A stretch of 64,000 bases of DNA, taken from positions 1-64,000 of the forward strand of contig JABJKS010000009.1 of assembly GCA_018660265.1 (NCBI GenBank). Direction: 5' to 3'. Under the pieces are notes generated by a model. It saw only the letters and a program-made list of their open reading frames with translations. It ran no database searches and had not been told where the DNA came from. Shown here piece after piece: positions 20,062 to 29,785 of the stretch. Origin of the DNA: Rhodospirillaceae bacterium (GTDB taxonomy: Bacteria > Pseudomonadota > Alphaproteobacteria > GCA-2731375). Numbering within the stretch: the stretch's first letter is position 1; each line of letters starts with the position of its first letter. The translations under genes were made by a program, and so were the position numbers.

Positions 20062-21123
20062 GTGCTTGATCTCTCGGCGCTGCCGCTTGTCCTGATCGTT
20101 GCCATATTTGTCGCGGCCTCCGGCCTTATTTTCGTTGCTGGAACGCGGTTGTGCTATCTGGCCGATGCCATAGGTGACCGCAGCGGCATCGACCGTGCCT
20201 TCATGGGTTTGATCTTCTTAGCGGGCATCACATCGCTTCCCGAATTGGTCACGACCGTTTATGCCGCCTGGATGGGCAGCCCGTTATTGGCGCTGAATAA
20301 CATCTTTGGCGGCATCGTTATGCAAACCGCCATACTTGCCGTGGCCGACGGGTTCGTCCTGCATGCGGTCATTACCTCCTTTCCCCGCAAACCGACGCCG
20401 ATCCTTGAAGGTGTTCTGCTGATCTTGTTGTTGAGTGTGGTTCTGGCGGTAACGTCGGTCGGGGAAATCGCCATATTCGACTATCTCGGTGTTGCCGCGG
20501 CAGGTTTGGCGGGTGCCTATGTGCTGGCCATATTTCTTCTGCGGAACTTTGATCTTCGTCATGACTGGCGGCCCATCTCCCTGCCGGATCCGGGCGATGG
20601 GGGGGCTGCGCAGGGAGCGGCAAACTCGTATCGATCAAGCACAATATCGGCCTTGATCCTATCTTCTGTCCTCGCCTCCCTGGTCGTGGTCGTTTGCGGC
20701 ACAGCTTTGGTTGAAGCCGCAGATGCCCTGGCTGTGCGAACATCATTGGGTCAAGGCTTCATCGGCGTAACATTGCTGGCGGCAGCGACTTCCATGCCAG
20801 AGCTAAGCACAACCATCGCCGCCGTTCGAATGGGGGCCTACACCATGGCCATCTCGAACATATTCGGCAGTAATCTGATTATGGTATTGATGATCCTGCC
20901 AGCAGATCTGTCCTTTCGTGACGGGGCGATCCTGAATTTTGCCGATGACACGACGCGCCTAGCCCTGGTTCTGGGAATTCTTGTCACGGCTATTTATCTG
21001 GTTGGCTTGCTGGTCAAAAAGAAGCGCCGGATACTGGGCATCGGTATGGATTCTATGCTGGTGTTGATACTCTACGCCTTCAGCATTTATGCCTTGTTCG
21101 TGGTCAGTCGCGACATGCTCTAG
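20062..21123 (+). CDS. Sodium/calcium exchanger-family cation antiporter (CaCA, YrbG-like)
   Basis: A 353-residue membrane protein with about ten helices and two inverted alpha repeats: GITSLPELVTTV (about residue 55) and ATSMPELSTTI (about residue 240), each followed by NIFG. The Glu in each repeat is the cation ligand of the family. It would exchange Ca2+ or another divalent cation for Na+ or H+. The start is GTG at 20062, following the USP gene by 38 bases. It ends nine bases from the convergent ftsH gene. Confidence 0.88.
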   Translation: MLDLSALPLVLIVAIFVAASGLIFVAGTRLCYLADAIGDRSGIDRAFMGLIFLAGITSLPELVTTVYAAWMGSPLLALNNIFGGIVMQTAILAVADGFVLHAVITSFPRKPTPILEGVLLILLLSVVLAVTSVGEIAIFDYLGVAAAGLAGAYVLAIFLLRNFDLRHDWRPISLPDPGDGGAAQGAANSYRSSTISALILSSVLASLVVVVCGTALVEAADALAVRTSLGQGFIGVTLLAAATSMPELSTTIAAVRMGAYTMAISNIFGSNLIMVLMILPADLSFRDGAILNFADDTTRLALVLGILVTAIYLVGLLVKKKRRILGIGMDSMLVLILYAFSIYALFVVSRDML

Positions 21124-21131
21124 ATAGACGC

Positions 21132-22961
21132 CTAGGTGGGCCCGTCTTCCCATGGCGCAATCACCGGCAGCTCGTCCGCCGTCAGGGTTTCTTTCTTCAA
21201 CAATAATTTCGCCGTCGATACGAGGGTAGAACGATGTTGACCGAGCACCTCGCTGGCCCGCGTAAAGGCGGTATGGACCAGCGCCCGCACAGCGCAATCG
21301 ATTTCACGTGCGGTTGCCTCACTATGGCGGCGACGTTCCGGATACAGGCCCGCCGGGCTTTCCAGGAACGTTGGCGCATCGCTCTCATAGGTCATTTCAC
21401 CCAATGTTTCGTCCATACCATATCGCGTAACGATGGCATGGGCGATGTCGGTGGCTTTGTTTAGGTCATCTGCAGCACCGGTCGACAAATTACCAAAGAT
21501 CAGGATTTCCGCTGCACGCCCGCCCAAAAGCACTGCCATCTTGTTCTCAAGCTCTTGCCGGGTCATTAGAAAGCGGTCCTCGGTAGGCCGCTGAATTGTG
21601 TAACCAAGAGAACCGATGCCCCTTGGAATGATCGATACTTTTTGCACCTTGTCCGTGGTCGCCAGGGCCAGGGCGGTAATGGCATGACCGATCTCATGGT
21701 GTGCAACCACTTCCCGCTCTTTCGGGTTCAATAGGCGGTTTTTCTTCTCCAGACCGGCGATGATGCGTTCGATTGCCTCGACAAAATCGGCCATGATAAC
21801 AGCCTCTCCGCCCCGGCGTGTGGCCAGCAAGGCCGCCTCGTTGACCAGATTAGCCAAATCGGCCCCGGTGAAGCCCGGTGTTAATCCGGCAATCGCTTCG
21901 CTATCCACGTCACTGGCCAGTTCAACCTTTTTCAGATGGACGAGGAGGATTTGTACGCGGCCCAGACGGTCCGGCCGGTCGACAAGAACCTGTCGGTCAA
22001 AGCGGCCGGCCCGCAACAGCGCGGGGTCGAGTATCTCCGGCCGGTTGGTCGCCGCCAGCAACACCATGCCCTCCTTTGAAGGATCAAAACCATCCAGCTC
22101 CATCAACAATTGGTTCAATGTCTGCTCCTTCTCATCATGCCCACCCATGCCGGGAAAGGCCCCACGGGCCCGTCCAAGGGCGTCCAGTTCGTCGATGAAT
22201 ATGATGCACGGGGCCATCTTGCGCGCCTGTTCAAAAAGATCGCGCACCCGCGCGGCACCGACGCCCACGAACATTTCCACGAATTCCGAACCACTGATGG
22301 AAAAGAACGGCACGCTGGCCTCCCCCGCCACGGCGCGGGCCAGCAGGGTTTTGCCCGTGCCAGGCGGGCCCACCAGCAAGACGCCTTTTGGCAAACGCGC
22401 CCCAAGGCGGCCATAGGTATCGGGATTTTTCAGGAACGCGACGATTTCCTGCAATTCCGTCTTGGCTTCATCGACGCCTGCGACATCATCAAAACTGACC
22501 TTGATATCGTTTTCGACAAAGATTTTGGCCTTGCTTTTGCCAATGGACATCATGCCGCCGCCCAGGCCCAGGCCACCTGCGAAACGACGGATGACAAACA
22601 TCCAAACGCCCAGAAACAGCAGCATGGGCAACAACCACGATGCAAGGGATTTCAAAATCGTCTCATCGGTCCCGCCAACGACCTTGATACCGTGCTCGGC
22701 AAGTGTTTCTGCCAGTTCGGGTTCTACTCTATTGGTTCTGAAAGTCGTTTTGCCTTCGGTCAAGGGGGTTTTAAATGTGCCGCGAATATGGGTCTCTGTG
22801 ACGACGACTTCCGATATCCGGCCTTCTGTGACGAAGGTTTGAAATTCGCTGTAGGGGATGACCTCAATCCGATTGATGCTTTGCCACCACGATTGCAGCA
22901 ACAAGACGGAGGCGATGGCGATGATCGCATAGACGATATTGAATTGAACCTTGCGCTCCAT
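21132..22961 (-). CDS. ftsH: ATP-dependent zinc metalloprotease FtsH-type
   Basis: A 609-residue membrane-anchored AAA protease. Two N-terminal helices (about 8-24 and 105-124) flank a small periplasmic domain; Walker A is GPPGTGKT at 198-205, Walker B FIDELDAL about 255-262, the second region of homology about 305-325, and the zinc site HEIGH at 422-426. It degrades misfolded membrane proteins. Its company with a Lon-like protease and USP suggests an accessory, stress-linked copy rather than the housekeeping ftsH, which is usually beside tilS or rlmE. TGGAGG precedes the ATG. Confidence 0.9.
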   Translation of the reverse strand: MERKVQFNIVYAIIAIASVLLLQSWWQSINRIEVIPYSEFQTFVTEGRISEVVVTETHIRGTFKTPLTEGKTTFRTNRVEPELAETLAEHGIKVVGGTDETILKSLASWLLPMLLFLGVWMFVIRRFAGGLGLGGGMMSIGKSKAKIFVENDIKVSFDDVAGVDEAKTELQEIVAFLKNPDTYGRLGARLPKGVLLVGPPGTGKTLLARAVAGEASVPFFSISGSEFVEMFVGVGAARVRDLFEQARKMAPCIIFIDELDALGRARGAFPGMGGHDEKEQTLNQLLMELDGFDPSKEGMVLLAATNRPEILDPALLRAGRFDRQVLVDRPDRLGRVQILLVHLKKVELASDVDSEAIAGLTPGFTGADLANLVNEAALLATRRGGEAVIMADFVEAIERIIAGLEKKNRLLNPKEREVVAHHEIGHAITALALATTDKVQKVSIIPRGIGSLGYTIQRPTEDRFLMTRQELENKMAVLLGGRAAEILIFGNLSTGAADDLNKATDIAHAIVTRYGMDETLGEMTYESDAPTFLESPAGLYPERRRHSEATAREIDCAVRALVHTAFTRASEVLGQHRSTLVSTAKLLLKKETLTADELPVIAPWEDGPT

Positions 22962-22992
22962 GGGGCCTCCAAAAAAATTCCAGAATATCCGT

Positions 22993-23802
22993 CTAAGACG
23001 ATACTAAAAGGACGTCGCAATTTATCGCTGATCGAAGTGTGGCCAGGCTCTTGATAGACGCAATCTTGCCGCCTGCATCCAGAAATAACAGCTGCCCCCG
23101 CGCCGACGTCAAAGCGCCAACAATGGCGGCTTCACTTAAGGGCAGACGCCGCGTGGTCACAGATACTGCTTTGCCGGCGGTCTTGCCTAAAACTTCGCCA
23201 GCCTTGGCGACTGCTTTGGCACCGCTGGCCGCGTCCCTGGCCGGCACCAAAACCTCCAACGGCAGGCCATGAACTCGTGCCGCCCTTGCCGCCAATTCAA
23301 GGACGCGACCGCCGCGTTCGCCGTTTTCAAATATAGCCAGAATTGAATTCGTGGGCGCGCCCCGGTTTTGGCGTGCGGGCCGCGACTTTAGAGTGGGAAA
23401 AAAAGGTGAGGCGAGCACGCTGCAAACCAATTCCTCGGTCTTGGCGGCTTCCCTCAACGCCTGGTCCATGCTGGCGCGGCGTACTTCAAAGGTCCAGGAC
23501 AGTGACAATGCCTGGGCCAGGCGCGCCACTTCCTCTTTTGCCGCATTGGCACTGCGGCGCATCTGACGCTCCATCTCGACCCGGCTGGTGGATTTGCCCG
23601 TGCCACTTGCCAGGCTAATTTCGTGGCCGGGCAGTTCACTCATTCGCAGCAGGTTTATGTCTTCCAGGAATAGTCCGGCAAGTTCGACCCGTAGTTCACC
23701 GGCCAATACTGCGGCCCGGCGCAGACCGGCCAGACTTTCCGCATTGCAGTCCATGGCGACGAGAAGTCGGCGGCGTCGGCCTGTGGTAGGTTTCAGGGTC
23801 AT
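22993..23802 (-). CDS. USP-like tandem-domain protein of unknown role
   Basis: A 269-residue protein that looks like two degenerate UspA-type domains: [21 protein letters not shown] at the N-terminus (UspA strand 1 and helix 1) and [24 protein letters not shown] in the middle, ending with a strand [10 protein letters not shown]. The ATP-binding G-2x-G-9x-G motif is missing. It overlaps the Lon-like protease gene by four bases (ATGA) and precedes ftsH, so it could be a regulatory or adaptor partner of one of the two proteases. That role is inferred only from position. Confidence 0.65.
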   Translation of the reverse strand: MTLKPTTGRRRRLLVAMDCNAESLAGLRRAAVLAGELRVELAGLFLEDINLLRMSELPGHEISLASGTGKSTSRVEMERQMRRSANAAKEEVARLAQALSLSWTFEVRRASMDQALREAAKTEELVCSVLASPFFPTLKSRPARQNRGAPTNSILAIFENGERGGRVLELAARAARVHGLPLEVLVPARDAASGAKAVAKAGEVLGKTAGKAVSVTTRRLPLSEAAIVGALTSARGQLLFLDAGGKIASIKSLATLRSAINCDVLLVSS

Positions 23803-26309
23803 GGGTTGCCCTCTGCATCATCCTTGCCGGAGTCTTTGCCATTGGCCTTGCCATTCGGTTTGGCGCGGGCAAATTGCCGTCGTAGGGCGGCCAGCTTATG
23901 AACCCTGTCCTGCACCAATCTGTTGATGCTGTTGGCGGGATAGCGCCCGTTGCGGCCCAATTTGCCGGCTTTCCGACCCGTCAGAACCTCAATGCCCTGG
24001 TCAATAGTGGCAATGGCATGGACTGTGAACCGGCCCGCGCCGACCGCCTCGACAACGTCGTCCCGCAGCATCAGGTGTTCCACGTTGGATTTCGGGATCA
24101 AAACCCCCTGCCGACCCGTCAGCCCCCGGGCCTGACATAGATCGAAAAAGCCCTCTATCTTCTCATTCACGCCACCGATGGCTTGCACTTCACCATGTTG
24201 ATTGACGGATCCGGTAACCGCAAAGCCTTGTTCTATGGGTATATCTGACAGCGCTGAAAGCAGAACATACAGTTCGGTGGAGGAGGCAGAATCTCCATCA
24301 ACACCGCCATATGACTGTTCAAAAACCAGACTGGCGGAAAGGGAGAGAGGATGATCGGCTGCATAGCGGGCACCAAGAAAGGCGGATAAGATCAAGACGC
24401 CTTTGGAATGCAATGGCCCACCCAAATCAACACGACGCTCTATATCAACCACCTCACCATTGCCCATACGCACCCGGGCGGTAATGCGGCTGGGTTTGCC
24501 AAAGGCATGATTGCCCATGTCGTAGACCGCCAAACCATTGATTTGGCCAACTTTTGCCCCGTCCGTATCGATTAGAATGGTTTCCCGGACGATCATCTCC
24601 CGCATGCGGTGGGGGATCCGGTCTACCCGCCGTACCTGGGCATCGAGCGCGGATTGAATATCCGATGCCGTGATAATCCGGTGTTTTTCCAACTGGGCGC
24701 AATAGTCGGCTTCTTTCAGCAGGTCGGAAATATTGCCCACCTGCAACGATATCTTCTTTATGTCGCCCGCCATGCGGGTTGCCTGGTCCACCACTTTCGC
24801 CACGGCACCGCGATCCAACGGGCGCAGATCATGATGCCGGGCAACTGTTGCAACCAACCTGGCAAATTGCGTCAGGCTGCCGGTGCGATCCATGTCTTCA
24901 TCAAAATCCACCGCCACCTTGAAGAGAGCTTCAAAGTCCGGGTCATGTTGACACAACAGGTAATAGACCTGCCGCTCACCGATCAACACGATCTTTATAT
25001 CCAGGGGAATTGCTTCGGGTTCCAGCGATACGGTGCTGATCAAGGATAACATTTCGCCAGGAGACTCAATATTGATGCAGCCGCTGCGCAGCACCCGTTT
25101 TAAGGCTTCCCAGGCATAGGGCTGTTGCAGCAACCGCATGGCGTCAATGATCAGATAACCGCCATTGGCTCGATGCAGGGAACCGGGCTTGATAAGGCTG
25201 AAATCCGTCAGCAGCGCGCCCATTTCGGACTGATGCTCAACCCGTCCGATCAGGTTGGCATAGCTGGGGGCTTCCTCGGCAAAGACCGGCGCGCCCTGGG
25301 CATGACCATCGCCGACCATGACATTCACGGAATATCGTCGCTGCGCAAACGCCTGGCGAATTGCCGTCGACTGGCCTGCCATCCCGGCCATCCCGCCACC
25401 AGCTGCCATCCCCGCCATCATTTGCGGTGCCGGGTTCATAGGGTCCGCCTGGGCCGCCTCGCCAGGCAGAAACAGATCCACATGCTCGCCAATATCCCGT
25501 TCCACGGCGGCAATATAATCCAGCGCTGGTTTCAATCCGGCATAGTTCGCGCGCAACCGGGTGATCAACTGGGAATAGGCTACACCGGTAATCTCCTGGT
25601 TCAGCTCCCGTATCCGCCGTCGTCTTTCCCGCTCCCAATCAGGCAATTGCTGCACCGCCCCCTGCAGGCGGGCTTGCAGTTCCTCTATATCGGCCTCAAT
25701 TTTCTTCCGTGCCAGGGGGGTCAGTTTCTGAAATTCTTCCGGCGGCATGACTTCGTTGCCTTTGGCAGGTGCCAGGGCCAACCCCATGGGCGTGCGGACA
25801 AGGGCCAACTCGCGCTTGTTGGCTTCCTCCTGCACAGCACCGAAGGCTGCCTCCTGACGCTCCTGAAAGTCATCCTGGATTGCCTGCCGCCTGGTCTTGT
25901 ATTCATCTGTCTGGAAGGCAGCCGGGATCGCGATCAACAATTCCTCGATCAAAAGCTCCATATCCCGGCGCAGGGCGACGGCCCGTCCGTGGGGCAGGCG
26001 CAAGGCAATGGGTTTATGGGCGGCTTCAAAATTGTTTACATAGGCCCAGTCGTCCGCCGGGTCCCTTGTTGCTGCCTGGCGTTCCAGATAGCGGCGAACA
26101 ACCGTATGCCGTCCCGTGGCACGCGGGCCCAGGACGAAAAGATTATAACCCTTTTGTTCAATGCCGATGCCGAAGGATAATGCTTCCACGGCGCGGGGTT
26201 GGCCTAGGACGGCTTCCAGATCCGGTAGATCGGACGTGGTATTGAAGCGGAATGATTTTGGATCGCAACGCCGGCTAACCTGATTTGCCCTTAGTGGCTT
26301 GATCGCCAT
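23799..26309 (-). CDS. Lon-like ATP-dependent protease (S16 family, LonB/YcbZ-like)
   Basis: An 836-residue protein with an N-terminal AAA module (LFVLGPRATGRHT as the P-loop), a glycine/methionine-rich and helical middle, and a C-terminal S16 protease domain. The catalytic serine lies in GVDGDSASS and the dyad lysine in the following GGVNEKIEGFF, so the enzyme should be active. The ATG at 26309 is preferred over GTG at 26318 because AAGGG is spaced correctly for it. It lacks the LON substrate-binding N-domain of housekeeping Lon. It is followed by the USP-like gene in a four-base overlap. Confidence 0.85.
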   Translation of the reverse strand: MAIKPLRANQVSRRCDPKSFRFNTTSDLPDLEAVLGQPRAVEALSFGIGIEQKGYNLFVLGPRATGRHTVVRRYLERQAATRDPADDWAYVNNFEAAHKPIALRLPHGRAVALRRDMELLIEELLIAIPAAFQTDEYKTRRQAIQDDFQERQEAAFGAVQEEANKRELALVRTPMGLALAPAKGNEVMPPEEFQKLTPLARKKIEADIEELQARLQGAVQQLPDWERERRRRIRELNQEITGVAYSQLITRLRANYAGLKPALDYIAAVERDIGEHVDLFLPGEAAQADPMNPAPQMMAGMAAGGGMAGMAGQSTAIRQAFAQRRYSVNVMVGDGHAQGAPVFAEEAPSYANLIGRVEHQSEMGALLTDFSLIKPGSLHRANGGYLIIDAMRLLQQPYAWEALKRVLRSGCINIESPGEMLSLISTVSLEPEAIPLDIKIVLIGERQVYYLLCQHDPDFEALFKVAVDFDEDMDRTGSLTQFARLVATVARHHDLRPLDRGAVAKVVDQATRMAGDIKKISLQVGNISDLLKEADYCAQLEKHRIITASDIQSALDAQVRRVDRIPHRMREMIVRETILIDTDGAKVGQINGLAVYDMGNHAFGKPSRITARVRMGNGEVVDIERRVDLGGPLHSKGVLILSAFLGARYAADHPLSLSASLVFEQSYGGVDGDSASSTELYVLLSALSDIPIEQGFAVTGSVNQHGEVQAIGGVNEKIEGFFDLCQARGLTGRQGVLIPKSNVEHLMLRDDVVEAVGAGRFTVHAIATIDQGIEVLTGRKAGKLGRNGRYPANSINRLVQDRVHKLAALRRQFARAKPNGKANGKDSGKDDAEGNP

Positions 26310-26395
26310 GCCATTCACCCTTCTTTCGGTTCAGAAATACAAACAGGTCCAGGAAATTCACCTGATACGCATTATCTAATTGCGCCTATTTGCGC

Positions 26396-27196
26396 TTAAT
26401 TGAGCGGTCGGTTTTCGCGGTAGATGAGCCAGTAGACCCCTCCGACCAACACGCCGCCGCCGATCACATTGCCGCAGGTGACAACCAGCAAATTCATGCC
26501 ATAACCCGCCGCATTGATGACCTCCGACCCTGCCAGCCAGCCTGCTGGTATAAGATACATATTCGCCACCGAATGCTCAAAACCCAAGGCGACAAAGGCC
26601 GATACCGGGAAAACTATGGCAACGATCTTACTTACCACGGAACGGGCGGCAAAGCATAACCAGACGGCCAGGCAAACCAGGACATTGCAAAGAATACCAC
26701 GCACGAACGCTTCCATCGGCGCCAATGCCATCTTGCCCTCGGCCACCCGCATGGCTGTTGCCCCGACTGCACCGTCGGACAGGTTATGGATGCCGGACCA
26801 ATGCACCGCCAGGGCCATGATTGAGGCCCCGAGGAAATTTCCCAGATACACCAAAACCCAGTTTCGCAGCAGGCTGGCGGTTTTAATCTTCCGGTCGCAC
26901 CAGGCAAAAACGATCAAGCTGTTGCCGGTAAATAATTCCGCACCGCCAATAATGACCAGGACCAGGCCCAAAGAAAATGCCATGCCGCCCAGCAACCGCT
27001 CCGGCCCAAAGCCCAAACCGCTGTTGGTAATCACGACTTCGTAAAATACGGCCCCAAGAGCGATAAAGGCACCGGCAAGTACCCCAAGCAGCAGGGTTGG
27101 CATGGTGCCAAGGTGGGCTTTGGCAACGCCCGACGTCTCAACCCGCCGCGCGATTTCCCGCGGTGCATATGCGTCAACGTTGTTCGTGTCCGTCAC
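26396..27196 (-). CDS. Formate/nitrite transporter family channel
   Basis: A 266-residue inner-membrane protein with six helices and the FNT pattern: GVLAGAFIALGAVF early, ELFTGNSLIVFAW in the pore region (about residues 100-115), GNFLGASIMALAVH, and FVALGFEHSVANMYLIP (about residues 198-215), including the central pore His. It should move formate, nitrite or a related monoacid anion. Nitrite import or export would fit the nitrite reductase cluster elsewhere in this window. The start is GTG. A candidate FNR-type box lies about 85 bases upstream. Confidence 0.9.
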   Translation of the reverse strand: MTDTNNVDAYAPREIARRVETSGVAKAHLGTMPTLLLGVLAGAFIALGAVFYEVVITNSGLGFGPERLLGGMAFSLGLVLVIIGGAELFTGNSLIVFAWCDRKIKTASLLRNWVLVYLGNFLGASIMALAVHWSGIHNLSDGAVGATAMRVAEGKMALAPMEAFVRGILCNVLVCLAVWLCFAARSVVSKIVAIVFPVSAFVALGFEHSVANMYLIPAGWLAGSEVINAAGYGMNLLVVTCGNVIGGGVLVGGVYWLIYRENRPLN

Positions 27197-27275
27197 AATT
27201 TTCTCATCCGATAAATTGACACCTTTGTACTGTCTATCTGGTAGCTAATTATCGCCGACTATGCCCCGATAAAAT

Positions 27276-27289
27276 TTGATGTAACTCAA
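27276..27289. promoter_or_regulatory. FNR/CRP-family-like box upstream of the FNT gene
   Basis: TTGATGTAACTCAA matches the FNR consensus TTGAT-N4-ATCAA at nine of ten defined positions. Its centre is about 86 bases upstream of the FNT start codon, allowing a class II (-41.5) promoter with a leader of about 45 bases. The site is also just beyond the 3' end of the molybdenum hydroxylase gene, which runs in the same direction. Confidence 0.45.
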
Positions 27290-27300
27290 TTTTCGGAAAC

Positions 27301-29667
27301 TTAAAGCCTGTGGTCTTTTGCGTCCTGGATCGCCTGCCAAACCCGTTGTGGTGTTGCGGGCATAGCCACATGTTTAACGCCGAATTCAGACAAAGCATCT
27401 ACAATGGCGTTGATCAACAGGCCCAGGGCCGGCGTCGTGCCGCCCTCTCCTCCCGGTCGAATACCATGAGGGTGGGAGCTTGCGGGAACTTCCATGATTA
27501 CGGTCTTGAGGTTGGGAATGGTAAAGGCCCGCGGCATCGCATAGTCCATGAACGAGCCGGACAAAAGCTGTGCGCTGTCGGGGTCGTAGTGGATCTCCTC
27601 CAGTAAAGCCTGCCCCACACCTTGCATCACCGCGCCGTGGGCCTGGCCGTGCAGGATAGCTGGGTTGACCGCCAATCCAACGTCATCAACCCCTGTCCAG
27701 GCGACAATATCCACATGCCCGGTGTCGGGGTCGACTTCGACCTCACAGACATGGCTGCCATAGGGATAGCCACCGGCACGATTGGTGATATCACCGGCAC
27801 CCTCAAGTCCGCCGCGAAGTTTATCAGGCAGGCTATCCAGGGTCGCGGCGGCCTTGGCGACAGCCCATAGATCGACACTGCCTCCGCCCGGGGCGGCAAA
27901 GGCGCCATCCTCGAAGACGATATCCGCAAGCGGAGCCTGCAATATATGCGCCGCGATGGCTTTCCCATTGGCCAGTAATTCTTCAACTGCTTCTCCAAGG
28001 GCGATGGAAACGAGGCGCATGGAGCGGCCTGAGTGGGAGCCGCCGCCGACTGAAACCCGGTCGGTATCGTTGGCGATGTAACGCACTTTCTCGAACGGGA
28101 TCTGCAGCCAATCGCTAAGCAGCTGGGGAAAGGAGGTTTCATGGCCCTGCCCACTACTCATGGTGCCGACGACCAATTCGATGAAACCGTCGTCGCAGAC
28201 CTTCAATTCGGCTCGTTCCCGGGGGATGCCGGAGGTAATCTCGATATAATTCGCAACACCGACGCCCCGGCAAAGCCCGCGTTCGGCAGAGGCTGCCCGT
28301 CGGGCTGTAAAACCATTCCAATCAGCCTCGTCCAAGGCGGTGTCCATGGCCGTCTCATATTCCCCGCTGTCATAAGTTGCCCCGACCGCGTTGGTATATG
28401 GCATGGCTGTACTTGGGATCAGATTGCGGCGGCGCAGCTTCACCCGATCAAAGCCGTGGGCATCCGCTGCCAGATCAATCAGACGTTCGATCATATAAAT
28501 CGCCTCGGGTCGTCCCGCACTGCGATAGACAGCCGTGGGTGCCGTGTTGGTTAGAACCGCATGTCCCTTGAAGTGGACGTGGGGGATACGATAGACGCTT
28601 TGCATCATCGACAGCCCCTTGCGAAGGGGCCAGAAAAACACCGTGTAGGCACCAAGGTTCATGGTGTTGACGCCACGCAGGCCGAGAAAATTACCGTCTT
28701 CATCCAGGGCCAGCTCGGCCACGGAAGCCAAATCACGGGCCTGATAATCGCTTAGGAAGCATTCCTGCCGGGTGGCGGTCCATTTAACGGCACGCCCGAC
28801 GCGTTTTGCGGCCCACGGCATCAGGGCATATTCCGGGAAGAAGGCATTGCGGGTGCCGAAATTGCCGCCCATGTCGCCAAAGACGGCGCGGCAATTTTCC
28901 ATCGGAACCCCCAATGTCACCGCCAGCCGCTCCCGGCTGCGCACAACCCCGGCGCCGGAGCCCGTACGCAGGGTATAGCGGCCATCTGTTGGATCATATT
29001 CGCCGACGACTGCACGAGGTTCCATGGGGCTGCCGGTGACTCGGTGGATCCAGCCGTCAAATTTGACAATGTGGGCGGCATTGGCAAAGGCGCGTTCGGT
29101 GGCCTCTTCATCTCCAACATCGCAGGTCAGGGCCAGATTCTCGGAACAGGCGGGCCAAACCAAAGGTGCGCCAGGTGCCATTGCCGCCCGTGCATGGACG
29201 ACCGCCGGCAAAACATCATAGTCCACATCGACCAATTCAGCGGCGTCGTTGGCGGCTGCCACCGTCTCTGCCACCACCATTGCAACCGCTTCACCCACAT
29301 AGCGAACTGTATCCAGCGGTAGGGCCGTATTCTCGGTCACATAGACATCGAAATCAGGCGGCAGGCGCAAGGTTGCATCAGGTGGTCCGACCCAATCGGG
29401 ATTATGGGGGATGGGTCCCAGCCCGTCGACGGCGGCATCGGCCCCAGTCAGAACAGCGATGACGCCTGGTAAGGCCATAGCCTGTGAAATATCGATGGCG
29501 CGGATTTTCGCATGCGGGTAGGGGGAGCGGACCATAACGGCGTGACAATGCCCGGCAGGGGAAATATCGGCTGAAAACTGACCCTGGCCCATAAGCAGCC
29601 TGGGGTCTTCGATCCTTGGAAGGGACGCGCCAATTACGCCGGCGCGGGTTGTGCCCAGTACTGACAA
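27301..29667 (-). CDS. Xanthine dehydrogenase-family molybdopterin-binding subunit (CoxL-like), orphan
   Basis: A 788-residue large subunit of a molybdenum hydroxylase. The substrate-pocket motif reads VYRSAGRPEA (about residue 370), not the AYxCSFR loop of true CO dehydrogenases, and the catalytic Glu lies in GGEGGTTPAL near the C-terminus. It should hydroxylate an aldehyde or heterocycle. Unusually, no FAD or [2Fe-2S] subunit is encoded beside it, so these must come from elsewhere or the enzyme differs. The start appears to be TTG at 29667. It is divergent from the MmgE/PrpD operon, with about 118 bases between starts. Confidence 0.85.
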   Translation of the reverse strand: MSVLGTTRAGVIGASLPRIEDPRLLMGQGQFSADISPAGHCHAVMVRSPYPHAKIRAIDISQAMALPGVIAVLTGADAAVDGLGPIPHNPDWVGPPDATLRLPPDFDVYVTENTALPLDTVRYVGEAVAMVVAETVAAANDAAELVDVDYDVLPAVVHARAAMAPGAPLVWPACSENLALTCDVGDEEATERAFANAAHIVKFDGWIHRVTGSPMEPRAVVGEYDPTDGRYTLRTGSGAGVVRSRERLAVTLGVPMENCRAVFGDMGGNFGTRNAFFPEYALMPWAAKRVGRAVKWTATRQECFLSDYQARDLASVAELALDEDGNFLGLRGVNTMNLGAYTVFFWPLRKGLSMMQSVYRIPHVHFKGHAVLTNTAPTAVYRSAGRPEAIYMIERLIDLAADAHGFDRVKLRRRNLIPSTAMPYTNAVGATYDSGEYETAMDTALDEADWNGFTARRAASAERGLCRGVGVANYIEITSGIPRERAELKVCDDGFIELVVGTMSSGQGHETSFPQLLSDWLQIPFEKVRYIANDTDRVSVGGGSHSGRSMRLVSIALGEAVEELLANGKAIAAHILQAPLADIVFEDGAFAAPGGGSVDLWAVAKAAATLDSLPDKLRGGLEGAGDITNRAGGYPYGSHVCEVEVDPDTGHVDIVAWTGVDDVGLAVNPAILHGQAHGAVMQGVGQALLEEIHYDPDSAQLLSGSFMDYAMPRAFTIPNLKTVIMEVPASSHPHGIRPGGEGGTTPALGLLINAIVDALSEFGVKHVAMPATPQRVWQAIQDAKDHRL

Positions 29668-29785
29668 TTTTTTCTCTTTCTTCCACTCGGCACGACCAGC
29701 TTCGCGCGTTAGAATTCAAACATTGATAGCGCCGCCAAGCAAGGCGGCTTGCATATGGTTGCTGCAAAAGGATGATCGTTCAGCC

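Noticed and set aside
22110-23054. 314-codon open frame on the plus strand
   Set aside because: Antisense to ftsH and part of the USP-like gene; no ribosome site or family feature.
25125-26180. 351-codon open frame on the plus strand
   Set aside because: It is antisense to the Lon-like protease gene, which has clear domain motifs. The translation has no family signature and follows from high-GC codon bias.
27301-29667. Carbon monoxide dehydrogenase coxL
   Set aside because: The active-site loop is VYRSAGR, not the AYxCSFR of form I CO dehydrogenases, and no coxM or coxS is adjacent.
29731-29748. GCCGCC/GGCGGC hairpin before the MmgE/PrpD gene as a riboswitch or attenuator
   Set aside because: Only a six-base stem in a GC-rich leader, with no conserved aptamer features or competing structure.
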